A DNA stretch of 64,000 nucleotides from an uncultured Fluviicola sp. (GCF_902168135.1 NZ_CABHOL010000020.1:1-64000), one strand, 5' to 3'. Shown: positions 1-8,439, counted from the first letter of the stretch. A program made the numbers and translations. Notes: generated by a model not told the origin, from the sequence alone.

Positions 1-386
1 GACCGATGTATTCCTGGTCAATGGATGATTTGCAGACAACAACAGCTAGCAGAGACGTATTGGCATCGGCATTGGATTTGATCAATGTGGTACCAAACCC
101 ATACTATGCATTCTCAGAGTATGAGCGGAATAAAGTGGACAAGCGCGTTAAGTTTGTGAATCTGCCGGAAGTATGCACGATTACGATTTATACCATGTCG
201 GGGAAAATGGTCAACCAATTTAAGAAAGACAATGATATGACCTTTATGGATTGGACCTTGTCAAACCAGGCTGGAATTCCTGTTGCTTCCGGGGTGTACC
301 TGGTTCATGTTGATGTTCCGGGAGTAGGAGAGCGGGTGTTGAAGTCATTTGTGGCAATGAGGCAATTGGATATTGAAGGATTTTAA
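1..386 (+). CDS. C-terminal end of a large secreted protein (partial)
   Basis: The reading frame is open at the left window edge and ends at 386, so only about the last 128 residues are seen. The tail contains VPNPYYAFSEYE, then a beta-sandwich rich in phrases such as ITIYTMSGKMV and GIPVASGVYLVHV. This resembles the FlgD-like/type IX sorting-type C-terminal domains that end long extracellular Bacteroidota proteins. The ATG at 6 is internal and probably not the start. What the rest of the protein does cannot be told from here. It is followed by the convergent small gene ending at 416. Confidence 0.7.
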   Translation, partial: PMYSWSMDDLQTTTASRDVLASALDLINVVPNPYYAFSEYERNKVDKRVKFVNLPEVCTITIYTMSGKMVNQFKKDNDMTFMDWTLSNQAGIPVASGVYLVHVDVPGVGERVLKSFVAMRQLDIEGF

Positions 387-415
387 TAAGTTACCGCCTG
401 AGGGAGAGAGGTGTT

Positions 416-622
416 CTAGGACTCCAGGAATACCAGCAAGAACATTAATCCGATGATCAGCAGGAGTAAAAAGAGCTTCGGATCTTTATACAGCGGACGC
501 TTGGGACGTTTTGCCAAACGCTCGTATTTATGAGAAAGCGAGGTAAAATCCTTGTAACGTACCATTTGTTCCTTGGTAGGTTCTTGTGATTTCTCGTTCG
601 ATATTCTTTGAAATTTTCTCAT
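416..622 (-). CDS. small tail-anchored membrane protein coupled to ECF sigma factor
   Basis: A protein of 68 residues when started at the ATG at 622, which overlaps the stop of the sigma factor as ATGA (622-619). An in-frame ATG at 637 is the alternative, but the four-base overlap argues for 622. The N-terminal two thirds are basic and polar (many Lys and Arg, including AKRPKRPLY), and the last 20 residues are one hydrophobic helix (FLLLLIIGLMFLLVFL) followed by ES. This predicts a cytosolic domain anchored by its tail. I recognise no family. Translational coupling suggests it works with the sigma factor, perhaps as a membrane tether or regulator, but it lacks a zinc anti-sigma HxxxCxxC motif and that role is only inferred. 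Confidence 0.7.
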   Translation of the reverse strand: MRKFQRISNEKSQEPTKEQMVRYKDFTSLSHKYERLAKRPKRPLYKDPKLFLLLLIIGLMFLLVFLES

Positions 623-1182
623 GATTCGCGTTTCCAATTTGTATTGATCTTTTCCAGTAAGCGATAAATCCTCATTTTCGCATTTGCTTCACTAATTTGG
701 TAGATATCAGCAATTTCTTTGAAACTAAGCTCCTGGAAAAATCGTAATTCGATTAAATCTGCCTGAGTTTCATCTAAGTTATTGATAATTTCGATCAATT
801 GATCCAAATCTGCTTGTTGAACCGAGCCTTCTCCGCTTTCTTCCAAAATGGAGTAGAGCTGGCGGTCCGTTATCTCTACGGAATAGTTCTTCTTTTCAGC
901 CCGGAAGAACATGTTAACCTCGTTTTGAGCAATCCGGTAAAGCCACGCACTGAACGGAAGTCCGCGGTCTTCGTATTTGCCGATGTTTGCCATCGCTTTT
1001 ATAAAACACTGCTGAACCAAATCTCCGGCTGCTTCTTCATTTCCTCCCAGTCTTTTGAAAATGAAACGAAAGATCTGCTCGAAATACCGCTCATACAGCG
1101 GGCCAAAATGCCGGTGGTCCTTCTGAGCAAGCTCAATTTGCCGGGATTCATCCAATACAGTATGTGTTTTCTTTTTAAACAA
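619..1182 (-). CDS. RNA polymerase ECF-type sigma-70 factor
   Basis: The 187-residue protein has sigma region 2 at about residues 28-95 (LYERYFEQIFRFIFKRLG, then LPFSAWLYRIAQNEV) and region 4 at about 130-182 (LDETQADLIELRFFQELSFKEIADIY followed by the ISEANAKMRIYRLLEKI helix). This is the usual two-domain ECF layout and size, binding core polymerase and redirecting it to a small regulon. The start is a TTG at 1182: an in-frame TGA lies five codons upstream and no ATG is available before region 2. The next gene overlaps it by four bases and encodes a tail-anchored mini-protein. The ECF subgroup cannot be assigned from reading alone. Confidence 0.88.
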   Translation of the reverse strand: MFKKKTHTVLDESRQIELAQKDHRHFGPLYERYFEQIFRFIFKRLGGNEEAAGDLVQQCFIKAMANIGKYEDRGLPFSAWLYRIAQNEVNMFFRAEKKNYSVEITDRQLYSILEESGEGSVQQADLDQLIEIINNLDETQADLIELRFFQELSFKEIADIYQISEANAKMRIYRLLEKINTNWKRES

Positions 1183-1237
1183 AGCCGTGGGTTTTCAGAG
1201 GTAATGTCTCATTTTGGAAAAGTAACAAACTAATCTA

Positions 1238-1302
1238 TTAATTATCAATTATCAAGAAGGAAAGTTCCTTGATAATTGAAACATTCATAATTGATAATTA
1301 AT
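1238..1302 (-). repeat. palindromic repeat B, copy 1 (AATTATCAAG/CTTGATAATT)
   Basis: The core is TCAATTATCAAGAA (1245-1258) facing TCCTTGATAATTGA (1266-1279), 13 of 14 bases complementary around a short purine-rich loop. It is flanked by further ATTGATAATTAAT sequence that runs into the stop codon of the AlkD gene at 1298. A related element lies at 16928-16993, also touching the stop of a leftward gene. It may serve as a 3' end or mRNA-stability element; no T-run makes it a standard terminator. Confidence 0.65.
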
Positions 1303-1990
1303 CCAGGTATTTACTCGCCTCGCGCAAAGCCAATCCCTTGATAGGATTATTCCCGAGTATTCGTGTTACTTCTTGCGGGTTGTATTTCGAAAGCTGCCTT
1401 AAAGACCAGCCGATGGCTTTTTGAATGAAAAACTCCTGATTGCTGTTCATCTGCCGGATGAGGTCTTCCAGGTAAACCGAATCAACCTTGTCTTTGTACT
1501 TCAATTGGTAAATCAGGCAAGAGCGTTGCAGCCAGAAGGATTCATGATAACGCCATTTTTCAAAGGTTTCACGCGCTTTTTCCGGAAATAACAAGGCCCA
1601 TTTTCCCAAATAGTTGGAAGCAATGGAATCGACACTATCCCACCAGGATTTGTTGTTGAGTAACCATTCCAATTCCAGGGCATCGTCTTCCGAATAGAAC
1701 TTCTTAGGCATGGAATTCAGCAGGTCGATAGCGGTATGTTGGTAATCGCGCTCTTCTTTTTCCCAAAGAGCGCGAATGATTAACCATTTTTCCCGATAAC
1801 TGTCGGGATTTTTGTCTTCAATTATTTTGAGTGAATCAATCCAGCTTTTCTGAGCAGCTCTCCGAATCTCGGTTTTCATTCCGATAAATGGAAACTGATC
1901 TCTCAAATAAGCACTGGCAGTCTGAGCACGTTTTGCATTCCTGAAAGGTTCAAAAAGTTCTTCCAGCTGGAGGATTGTCTCTTCTATCAT
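1298..1990 (-). CDS. AlkD-like DNA alkylation repair glycosylase
   Basis: A 230-residue all-helical HEAT-repeat-like protein of the AlkC/AlkD family, which removes bulky or cationic alkylated bases such as 3- and 7-alkylpurines without base flipping. The family signature is visible: NKSWWDSVDSIA gives the Trp-Asp pair (W117, D118), and FFIQKAIGWSLRQL gives the late aromatic W195, matching the W109, D113, W187 triad of AlkD. Full length for the family. It begins three bases after the stop of the carbonic anhydrase gene and is the last gene of that leftward operon. A repeat element overlaps its stop. The link between base repair and the anion transporter is probably only positional. Confidence 0.88.
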   Translation of the reverse strand: MIEETILQLEELFEPFRNAKRAQTASAYLRDQFPFIGMKTEIRRAAQKSWIDSLKIIEDKNPDSYREKWLIIRALWEKEERDYQHTAIDLLNSMPKKFYSEDDALELEWLLNNKSWWDSVDSIASNYLGKWALLFPEKARETFEKWRYHESFWLQRSCLIYQLKYKDKVDSVYLEDLIRQMNSNQEFFIQKAIGWSLRQLSKYNPQEVTRILGNNPIKGLALREASKYLD

Positions 1991-1993
1991 TGC

Positions 1994-2620
1994 TTAGAAC
2001 TGGTAAAACTGGAAAACCGGCTTTAGATCAGTTGCGCTGTTGATCGTTGTTTTCATATCTCGTAACAACCCGTCTTTCAGACTGTATACCAGCGCATGGA
2101 TTTCCAACGGATTTCCTTGCTGCCATTCTTCCTGGATGAAAGAGATCTTTGCCATGTTCACGGACTGCTGGATAGCATTCAATTCTACCAAACGGTCTGT
2201 TCTTTCCTCCATATCAGAGATTGCTTCCAATTCAGCCTGGTTTTTTAGGTAGACATTTTTGATGCTTACCAGCCAATTGTCAAGGAATCCGAAACTGTTA
2301 TTGCTCATAGCTGCAGCAACACCGCCGCAACCGTAGTGGCCTACGACCATAATGTGCCTTACTTTCAGGTATTTTACAGCATAGTAAACTACGCTCAATA
2401 AGTTCATGTCCGAGTTAATTACCTGGTTTGCAATGTTGCGCTGAACGAAAATACTTCCCGGAGGCAGGTTCACGATTTCATTTGCCGGAACGCGGCTATC
2501 GGAACAACCTATCCATAAATATTCGGGTTTTTGGCCTTGTGATAAATGATCAAAAAAAGAGGGGTCTTTTGCCAATGTATCTTCTACCCATTTCTTGTTT
2601 CCTTCAAAGATGTCTTTCAT
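1994..2620 (-). CDS. beta-class carbonic anhydrase
   Basis: The enzyme interconverts CO2 and bicarbonate. The 208-residue protein shows all beta-class zinc ligands: C39 and D41 in WIGCSDSRVP with R43 forming the Asp-Arg dyad, then H95 and C98 in VVGHYGCGGV. There is no signal peptide, so it acts in the cytosol. It starts inside the last codons of the SulP transporter gene (four-base overlap), which implies translational coupling. SulP proteins include bicarbonate importers, and SulP-carbonic anhydrase fusions are known, so the pair probably handles bicarbonate together. Start chosen at the ATG at 2620 giving MKDIFEGNKKW, the normal N-terminal helix of the family. Confidence 0.95.
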   Translation of the reverse strand: MKDIFEGNKKWVEDTLAKDPSFFDHLSQGQKPEYLWIGCSDSRVPANEIVNLPPGSIFVQRNIANQVINSDMNLLSVVYYAVKYLKVRHIMVVGHYGCGGVAAAMSNNSFGFLDNWLVSIKNVYLKNQAELEAISDMEERTDRLVELNAIQQSVNMAKISFIQEEWQQGNPLEIHALVYSLKDGLLRDMKTTINSATDLKPVFQFYQF

Positions 2621-4128
2621 ATTGTTTCTATTGGTGTTAATATTTCAATTTCAATGTTTTTGTCTTTCGCCCTTATTTTGAAATCTTCTATCGATTCCAT
2701 GATATCATGGGCAAGGTGTTTTACGTCCCGCTGGTCAATCGTAACTTTTACGTTATTCGGGATGTTGGTCAATGTTTTTAGTAGTGATGCCTTGTTTAGG
2801 AAGGTCATATGTTCCGTTAATCGAATGGTGTAGTTTTCTCCATCTTTTTCCAAGTAATGAGACAGTTTAAAATTATGGTATAAAATTACAAGGAATGAAA
2901 CAATTAAACCACATAAAACGCCCACTAATAAGTTAGTGAAAATGATACATCCGATTGTTACGATAAAAGGGATGAACTGCAGCCATCCCTGCTTGTAAAC
3001 GGTTTTGAAAACCGAAGGTTTTGCCAGTTTAAATCCTACCATAATCAATATGGCAGCCAATGATGCATACGGAATATACCCGAAAAGGAACGGTACAAGC
3101 AATACCGATAATACAATAAGGCTACCGTGCGTAATAGCTGCCAGTTTATTGGTACCGCCCGAATTTACATTTGCAGATGTTCTCACCACAACCTGTGTCA
3201 CCGGGAGTCCACCGATTGCTCCTGAAAGTACATTTCCGATTCCCTGGGCAATTAATTCCCGGTTTACCGGTGTAACGCGTTTTTTAGGGTCCAGCTTGTC
3301 CGAAGCATCTACACTTAATAAAGATTCCAGACTCGCAACTACTGCTATCGTAAATGCAATAACATAGATTCGCGTATCTGCAAGATGAGTGAAATCGGGG
3401 AAAGTAAAAAACTCTTTTATGGGTTTTCCTGCAATTCCAAGATCTACCCGGTGCTGGATCTCAATAGCCCAACTGCTGCCATCCAGGGAAACAGTAGCAA
3501 TGATTCCGATCAATACAACAATTAATGGCCCGGGAACGAATTTCAGAAATGTTTTCTGAATCATTTTTTTATCCCAAAGGATAAGTATCAGAATGGATAC
3601 TACACAAACAATGAGGGCAGATGGAGTTACATAGCCTAAACTGTGGTATAGTTCGGAAAACGTGTTCTCACCATCCGCTTGTAAGAAGGATTCATCACCT
3701 TCATAGTCTTTATCATAGCCCAGTGCGTGCGGCCATTGTTTAAATATGATCTGCAAACCGATTGCAACCAGCATTCCTTTCACCACCACGTTTGGGAAGT
3801 AGTAAGAAAGATAACCGGCTTTAACGATCCCGAAAATTATTTGCAGCACTCCGGCGATAACTACAGCACTGAGGAATATCGAAAAGGAACCAAGGTCGAG
3901 AATGGCCGGGGCTACAATTGTTACCAAACCAGCAGCCGGACCCGAAACCCCGATAGATGAACCGGAAATAGCACCAACTACAAGTCCGCCTATAATCCCG
4001 GCAATTAATCCTGCAAACGGATTGGCACCGGAGGCCAATGCAATACCAAGGCAAAGCGGTACCGCAACTAAAAATACGACCAAACCTGCAGGAATATCCT
4101 GCTTCCAGGTCTTGAATAAATTTTTCAT
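2617..4128 (-). CDS. SulP-family anion (probably bicarbonate) transporter
   Basis: A 503-residue inner-membrane protein with the SulP signature. The first helices read DIPAGLVVFLVAVPLCLGIALASGANPFAGL, followed by GSSIGVSGPAAGL, the anion-site loop. About 12-14 hydrophobic segments fill residues 12-425, and a short STAS-type domain (MTFLNKASLL, then VTIDQRDVKHLAHDIMESIEDF) forms the C terminus. SulP carriers move sulfate, bicarbonate or other anions with Na+ or H+. The overlap with a carbonic anhydrase gene points to bicarbonate. Substrate is inferred from neighbours, not read from the sequence. The gene follows a small acidic hypothetical protein by 46 bases. Confidence 0.92.
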   Translation of the reverse strand: MKNLFKTWKQDIPAGLVVFLVAVPLCLGIALASGANPFAGLIAGIIGGLVVGAISGSSIGVSGPAAGLVTIVAPAILDLGSFSIFLSAVVIAGVLQIIFGIVKAGYLSYYFPNVVVKGMLVAIGLQIIFKQWPHALGYDKDYEGDESFLQADGENTFSELYHSLGYVTPSALIVCVVSILILILWDKKMIQKTFLKFVPGPLIVVLIGIIATVSLDGSSWAIEIQHRVDLGIAGKPIKEFFTFPDFTHLADTRIYVIAFTIAVVASLESLLSVDASDKLDPKKRVTPVNRELIAQGIGNVLSGAIGGLPVTQVVVRTSANVNSGGTNKLAAITHGSLIVLSVLLVPFLFGYIPYASLAAILIMVGFKLAKPSVFKTVYKQGWLQFIPFIVTIGCIIFTNLLVGVLCGLIVSFLVILYHNFKLSHYLEKDGENYTIRLTEHMTFLNKASLLKTLTNIPNNVKVTIDQRDVKHLAHDIMESIEDFKIRAKDKNIEIEILTPIETI

Positions 4129-4174
4129 GAAAAATGGATAATGAATAAACTAATGCATCACGTTAGCTGAATGA

Positions 4175-4609
4175 TTATCCGATTTCGGGAGGGTTATCCA
4201 AAGGGACTTTTTCCGAACCGTTGGTTTTGTCCCTGAGTATTGAAAAAGAGCTTTTCTGCAATAGATTAAAATCGATTTCGAAACTTGAAAGAGAAGTGTT
4301 TTCTGCCAGATGGAGTTCTTCTTCCAGGAGATTAATTCCACGTTTACTGCTTCCATTATTGTTCTCATCCGTGTCCGAATCACGTTCTTCACTGTCATCA
4401 TCTTCTTCGGAAGCCAGGCTGACAGCCTGTTTTTCTTCCATAAAGGTCCATATGAGATTTCCCACCAGGTTACTGCTTAGTGACAAAAAACAAATGAGAG
4501 AAAATAAACGCAATCTTTTATACACAGTGTAAATATACTTACTTAAGAAAGCATCTGCCAAAGCTTCCTGGTTTTTTTTGTTAAAAAACACTTGAGACAT
4601 AAATTTCAT
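4175..4609 (-). CDS. hypothetical membrane protein with acidic tail
   Basis: A protein of 144 residues that I do not recognise. Residues 1-30 are polar, residues about 33-56 form one hydrophobic segment (LRLFSLICFLSLSSNLVGNLIW), and the rest is rich in Asp, Glu and Ser, with SEEDDDSEERDSDTDENNNG near residue 70. An overlapping frame on the other strand (4221-4532) is judged a shadow because it lacks any protein-like features. Position 46 bases before the SulP gene and in the same direction suggests co-transcription. Real coding status is likely but not certain; an alternative start is the ATG three codons later (MSQVFF). Confidence 0.5.
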   Translation of the reverse strand: MKFMSQVFFNKKNQEALADAFLSKYIYTVYKRLRLFSLICFLSLSSNLVGNLIWTFMEEKQAVSLASEEDDDSEERDSDTDENNNGSSKRGINLLEEELHLAENTSLSSFEIDFNLLQKSSFSILRDKTNGSEKVPLDNPPEIG

Positions 4610-4783
4610 GCACTTTTGTTTAATTACTGTCTTTCAACTAATTTAGCCGAAAATACTTGAATTGTTGAACCGGATTTTATTCCTTCAACCAATTGATAAC
4701 TAGCAGTCACAAATTAAGGATACGAACTTTCTACCGAAAAGTAATCCGTTTTCGGAATTAAGCATTGGTCCAAAAGAGTAGGT

Positions 4784-5350
4784 ATGACAAAAGCAGATTT
4801 GCGTCAAAAGTATAAAGAGCTGAGGCTTCAACTTTCTCCCGGCGAGATAGAAAGGCTTTCCGAGACAATTGTTGAGCAAACGTTGACTCATTTTCAGCTT
4901 TCTGAAAAAATGATTTCTTTGTTTCTTCCTATTGAAAGACAACGGGAAGTAAACACTTATTTGCTTCTTGAAAGAGCACTGGGAATCGGTGCTTCCGTAG
5001 CCATTCCGAAGACCAATTTCGAAAGTATGGAAATGCGTCATTACCTGTTTGAATCTACTGACCAGCTGGAAGTGAACCAGAAAGGAATTCCCGAACCCAA
5101 GAAAGGAAAGGTTATTGCCGCAGACCGGTTCGATATCGTATTTGTTCCGCTTTTGGCAGCAGATGTAAAAGGAAACCGGGTTGGTTACGGCAAAGGGTTT
5201 TACGATCGTTTCCTGCGTAAATGTGCACCGAACTGTGTTTTCATCGGACTGCATTACTTCGATCCGGAATCAAAAATAGAAGATGTACTTCCTACAGATA
5301 TCCGCCTCAATGCCCTGGTAACACCTACAAAGGTCATTCGGTTTGATTGA
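4784..5350 (+). CDS. 5-formyltetrahydrofolate cyclo-ligase
   Basis: ATP-dependent enzyme (MTHFS family) that turns 5-formyl-THF into 5,10-methenyl-THF, salvaging a folate that would otherwise block one-carbon enzymes. The 188-residue protein matches family length. Diagnostic parts are the N-terminal basic helix TKADLRQKYKELR, the IPKTNFES strand, and the C-terminal nucleotide/folate loop RVGYGKGFYDRFL followed by GLHYF. Cytosolic. It stands alone on its strand, with no close partner upstream, and is followed by the secreted hypothetical 93 bases later. Confidence 0.92.
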   Translation: MTKADLRQKYKELRLQLSPGEIERLSETIVEQTLTHFQLSEKMISLFLPIERQREVNTYLLLERALGIGASVAIPKTNFESMEMRHYLFESTDQLEVNQKGIPEPKKGKVIAADRFDIVFVPLLAADVKGNRVGYGKGFYDRFLRKCAPNCVFIGLHYFDPESKIEDVLPTDIRLNALVTPTKVIRFD

Positions 5351-5443
5351 ATTTCCACACTATTAATACTAATTGATTGGCATTGAGTTGAATTATTCGC
5401 TTTTTTGGTAACAAATTTGTTATTCATTGCGTTTAATTTGATC

Positions 5444-6004
5444 GTGAAATACTGCATCCTCATTTTGCTGCTTCTTTTTTCGTTTTCGTTTTCGAAAGTC
5501 GAACAGCCTTCCTATCGGATCGTTTTTGGTGCACGTATTTCTATCGGAGCAAATTCAAGTGTTGTTAGCTTTGTAGCTATGAGGTATTCCAATGACGGCA
5601 TTCTCCGGGCAAAAAGAGTTTTCACCAGCAAGGATGAATTCATCAAAGTCTTAAGCGGATATTGGCCCAGCCCGTTCAATCCCGGGAAAATCGATTATTT
5701 CAGGCAAAATAAGATTATCGGAGGTGTTTTTGTCAATGATACCATTCGCGCGGAGATCGCTTATTGTCCTGCACTGGACAGTCTTTGGAAGATCCGTTTT
5801 TCAGACTGGCCGTATCATGGAAAGAATGAGGCGGGGTGGAGCCTTGGCAGGATAAGACCAAGTTTGAAGCAGGAAGAATACCTGGCAAAACGCTACAACA
5901 TCAGGCAGCTGGATTTTGATTATATCGTGGATACCTGTTTTTGGAAATTGCTTTACGATGTAACAGATTCTACCTGGATTGAAAATTATAAGTTTATTCA
6001 GTGA
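5444..6004 (+). CDS. secreted hypothetical protein overlapping histidine kinase
   Basis: Unrecognised protein of about 186 residues. No ATG is suitable; the best start is GTG at 5444, giving a signal peptide MKYCILILLLLFSFSFSKV, and TTG codons at 5438 and 5405 are alternatives. A near-consensus box TTAATTTG ends three bases before the GTG. The mature part is a compact mix of beta strands and aromatic residues (VVSFVAMRYSNDG, WKIRFSDWPYHGKNEAGW). The stop TGA at 6002-6004 overlaps the GTG start of the histidine kinase as GTGA, so the two are translationally coupled. A role as an exported partner of the two-component system is possible but rests only on that overlap. Confidence 0.65.
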   Translation: MKYCILILLLLFSFSFSKVEQPSYRIVFGARISIGANSSVVSFVAMRYSNDGILRAKRVFTSKDEFIKVLSGYWPSPFNPGKIDYFRQNKIIGGVFVNDTIRAEIAYCPALDSLWKIRFSDWPYHGKNEAGWSLGRIRPSLKQEEYLAKRYNIRQLDFDYIVDTCFWKLLYDVTDSTWIENYKFIQ

Positions 6005-7104
6005 ATATGGGAAATTCTGAAAGTGAAATTCTGGCAGAACGCTTGAAAGAGTTGAGCTGCTTGTATGATATTGCAAAAATAACACTTGATTCTACGAAAG
6101 ACTTCGATCAGGTGCTTGATGAAATCGTTCACAGAATTCCGAAAGCATGGAAACACGAAACAGCTGCAATTTGCCACATCCAGGTCCGCACGCACTGGTA
6201 CAAATCGGCTGAAGAACCCCATAAACATGTTTTCCAGGAACAAATTATCCGGATTGGTGATCTGGGAAATGGCCGCATCCGGATTTATTATCCGGCGCCC
6301 CCATTTACGGAAAAAGATTTTTTGGAAGAAGAATACAGGTTGCTGGAGAAACTGGCCATGGATCTTTCGCTGTATATTCAGCACCATGAGATTAAATCCA
6401 GAGAGTTAAGATACCTCGAAAGTTTAAGGCATCATGACCGCTTAAAAGTACTTGGAGAAATTACGGCAGGAATTGCCCATGAACTGAATACGCCTCTTGG
6501 AAGTATTTTAGGATTTTCGCAGTTGATTATTGATGATTCGAAGGACCCTGCAACGCTGTCAGATGCGCAGAAAATTGTACACGCTGCACTTCACGCCAGG
6601 GAAGTGGTGAAAAAGCTGATGTATTTTTCCTGCGAATTACCTCAACGGTTGGAATCTGTCTCGTTCAATGAGGTAATCAGGGAAACGATTTTACTGATCA
6701 AACCTTCCCTGGAAGGGAAGAAAATCGTGTTGGAAACCCATTTGTCCAATGATCCGATCATTATCCAATTGGATCCCGTTCAAATCACCCAGGTGGTTTT
6801 TAACTTAATTAATAATGGATTGCACGCTTCTCCGGAAAATGGAAAAATTATCATTGAAACTCAGGATAAAGGTGATAGTGCCGAGTTGATCGTCCAGGAT
6901 TTCGGAACAGGTATGCATGAAGAAACGATCGCCCAGATTTTTGAACCCTTTTTCACAACGAAAGAACTTGGAGATGGAATGGGATTGGGATTGAGTGTGG
7001 TGCATGGGATCATCAAATCACATAAAGGAAGTATTTTTGTTAAATCGAAAATAAACGAAGGAACACAGTTTCGAATAGTGTTGCCTAAAAAACAAGAGGG
7101 ATGA
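6001..7104 (+). CDS. soluble sensor histidine kinase, NtrB-like
   Basis: A 367-residue kinase without signal peptide or membrane helix. Residues about 10-130 form a GAF-like sensory region (LCLYDIAKITLDST-type start, ending before a coiled linker). The dimerisation/phosphoacceptor domain has the H-box LGEITAGIAHELNTPLG with H160. The ATPase domain shows an N box (QVVFNLINNGLHA), G1 (DFGTGM), F box (IFEPFFTT) and G2 (GDGMGLGLS). The start GTG at 6001 overlaps the upstream stop as GTGA; ATG at 6007 is an alternative. It overlaps the response regulator by ATGA at 7101. The likely partner is that sigma-54 activator. The signal is unknown; a cytosolic metabolic or redox cue fits. Confidence 0.92.
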   Translation: MNMGNSESEILAERLKELSCLYDIAKITLDSTKDFDQVLDEIVHRIPKAWKHETAAICHIQVRTHWYKSAEEPHKHVFQEQIIRIGDLGNGRIRIYYPAPPFTEKDFLEEEYRLLEKLAMDLSLYIQHHEIKSRELRYLESLRHHDRLKVLGEITAGIAHELNTPLGSILGFSQLIIDDSKDPATLSDAQKIVHAALHAREVVKKLMYFSCELPQRLESVSFNEVIRETILLIKPSLEGKKIVLETHLSNDPIIIQLDPVQITQVVFNLINNGLHASPENGKIIIETQDKGDSAELIVQDFGTGMHEETIAQIFEPFFTTKELGDGMGLGLSVVHGIIKSHKGSIFVKSKINEGTQFRIVLPKKQEG

Positions 7105-8435
7105 AGGGGGAAAGTGTTTTGGTAGTGGACGATTCGCTGGAAATGTTGGAATTGCTTCAGCGCCAGTTGAAAGGAATGGACATGGTTACTTTTAGAGCAA
7201 GCAATGTTCCGGATGCGATCGAAGTACTAAAACATACTTCCCTTGACCTATTAATTACCGATTTGCAGATGCCGGAAATAAACGGGATGCAATTGGTTCA
7301 GTATGTGAAAGAACATTATCCCGAATTACCGGTATTGGTTGTGACGGGGTATCCCTCGATTTCAGGCGCAGTGGAAGCGGTAAAATCCGGAGTAATCGAT
7401 TACCTGGTAAAACCGTTTACACAACTGGAGCTTAGTCAATCCGTTGAAAATTGTTTGAAGAAGAACAGGAAGAAGCATCGGGAATCGACCGGGGATAAGC
7501 AATTGGATAATCCGAGTCCTTTTGCCGTTTTGGGAATGATCGGTCGTTCGGATGCTATGAAGAAACTGGCGGATATGATCCAGTTGATAAAGAACAATTC
7601 GGCAACTGTGCTCATTGAGGGTGAAAGCGGAACGGGGAAGGAGCTGGTAGCTCGTGCAATTCATTACAGTGGACATCGTTCCAAAGCACCGTTTATCAGT
7701 GTGAACTGCGGAGCAATCCCGGAGAATTTGTTAGAAAGTGAGCTTTTTGGTTTTTTGAAGGGATCTTTCACAGGTGCAATGGACAATCGGGTGGGATTTT
7801 TCCAGGCTGCAAACCAGGGAACTATTTTCCTGGATGAGATTGGAAACGCTTCCCACAATGTCCAGACGCGTTTACTGCGCGTGCTCCAGGAAAAGGAAAT
7901 TACCATGATAGGCTCTTCAAAGGCCGAAAAAATAGATGTACGCATCATTGCAGCCACGAATGCCGGTTTGCAGCAAATGGTGAAGCAGGGAACATTCCGG
8001 GAAGATTTGTATTACCGACTGAATGTGGTGAATATCGAAATGCCCTCGCTCCGTGAACGCAAGGAAGATATTCCTTTGCTGGTCCATTTTTTCTTGCGTA
8101 AACATGGTTCCGAATTAAGCAGTATGCCTAAAATTACCGACGAAGCGATTGATATCCTGCAGCGCCACTCCTGGCCCGGAAATGTACGTGAGTTGGAGAA
8201 CATCGTGCAACGTTCCCTCATTATGGGAAGGGGAACAATCGATGTGAAAGATTTACCGGAATATTTAAAAGTTCCGATGCCGGCATATTCTGAGAAATCA
8301 CCTTCGTTCAAAACACTGAAAGAACAGGAGCGCGAGTACATTTTAAAAGTGCTTGACGCGGTTGGTCAAAATAAAACCAGAGCAGCCGAAATCTTGGGCA
8401 TTGACCGAAAAACACTTGGTCAGAAGATCAAATAA
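7101..8435 (+). CDS. sigma-54-dependent response regulator, NtrC family
   Basis: A 444-residue activator with three domains. Receiver (1-120): acidic pair D10/D11, phosphoacceptor D54 in LLITDLQMPEING, T82 and K104. AAA+ (about 143-380): Walker A GESGTGKE at 174, the sigma-54 contact loop GSFTGA at 221 (a serine variant of GAFTGA), Walker B TIFLDEIGNA at 241, and the arginine-finger region RVLQEKEITMIG. Fis-type DNA-binding helix-turn-helix at about 405-444 (NKTRAAEILGIDRKTLGQKIK region). It should open promoters held by RNA polymerase with sigma-54. Immediately downstream lie a pair of palindromes and a -24/-12-like promoter, so the following operon is its probable target. Confidence 0.95.
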   Translation: MKGESVLVVDDSLEMLELLQRQLKGMDMVTFRASNVPDAIEVLKHTSLDLLITDLQMPEINGMQLVQYVKEHYPELPVLVVTGYPSISGAVEAVKSGVIDYLVKPFTQLELSQSVENCLKKNRKKHRESTGDKQLDNPSPFAVLGMIGRSDAMKKLADMIQLIKNNSATVLIEGESGTGKELVARAIHYSGHRSKAPFISVNCGAIPENLLESELFGFLKGSFTGAMDNRVGFFQAANQGTIFLDEIGNASHNVQTRLLRVLQEKEITMIGSSKAEKIDVRIIAATNAGLQQMVKQGTFREDLYYRLNVVNIEMPSLRERKEDIPLLVHFFLRKHGSELSSMPKITDEAIDILQRHSWPGNVRELENIVQRSLIMGRGTIDVKDLPEYLKVPMPAYSEKSPSFKTLKEQEREYILKVLDAVGQNKTRAAEILGIDRKTLGQKIK

Positions 8436-8439
8436 TACC

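Noticed and set aside
799-1233. 144-residue rightward frame over the sigma factor
   Set aside because: A shadow of the sigma gene; no domain recognised.
4150-4401. 83-residue leftward frame overlapping the acidic gene
   Set aside because: Different frame from the better-supported 144-residue gene, no protein-like features.
4221-4532. 103-residue rightward frame over the acidic hypothetical gene
   Set aside because: Rich in Ser/Leu/Arg as expected of a shadow of an acidic, Ser-rich leftward gene; the leftward frame has a membrane segment and sensible start.
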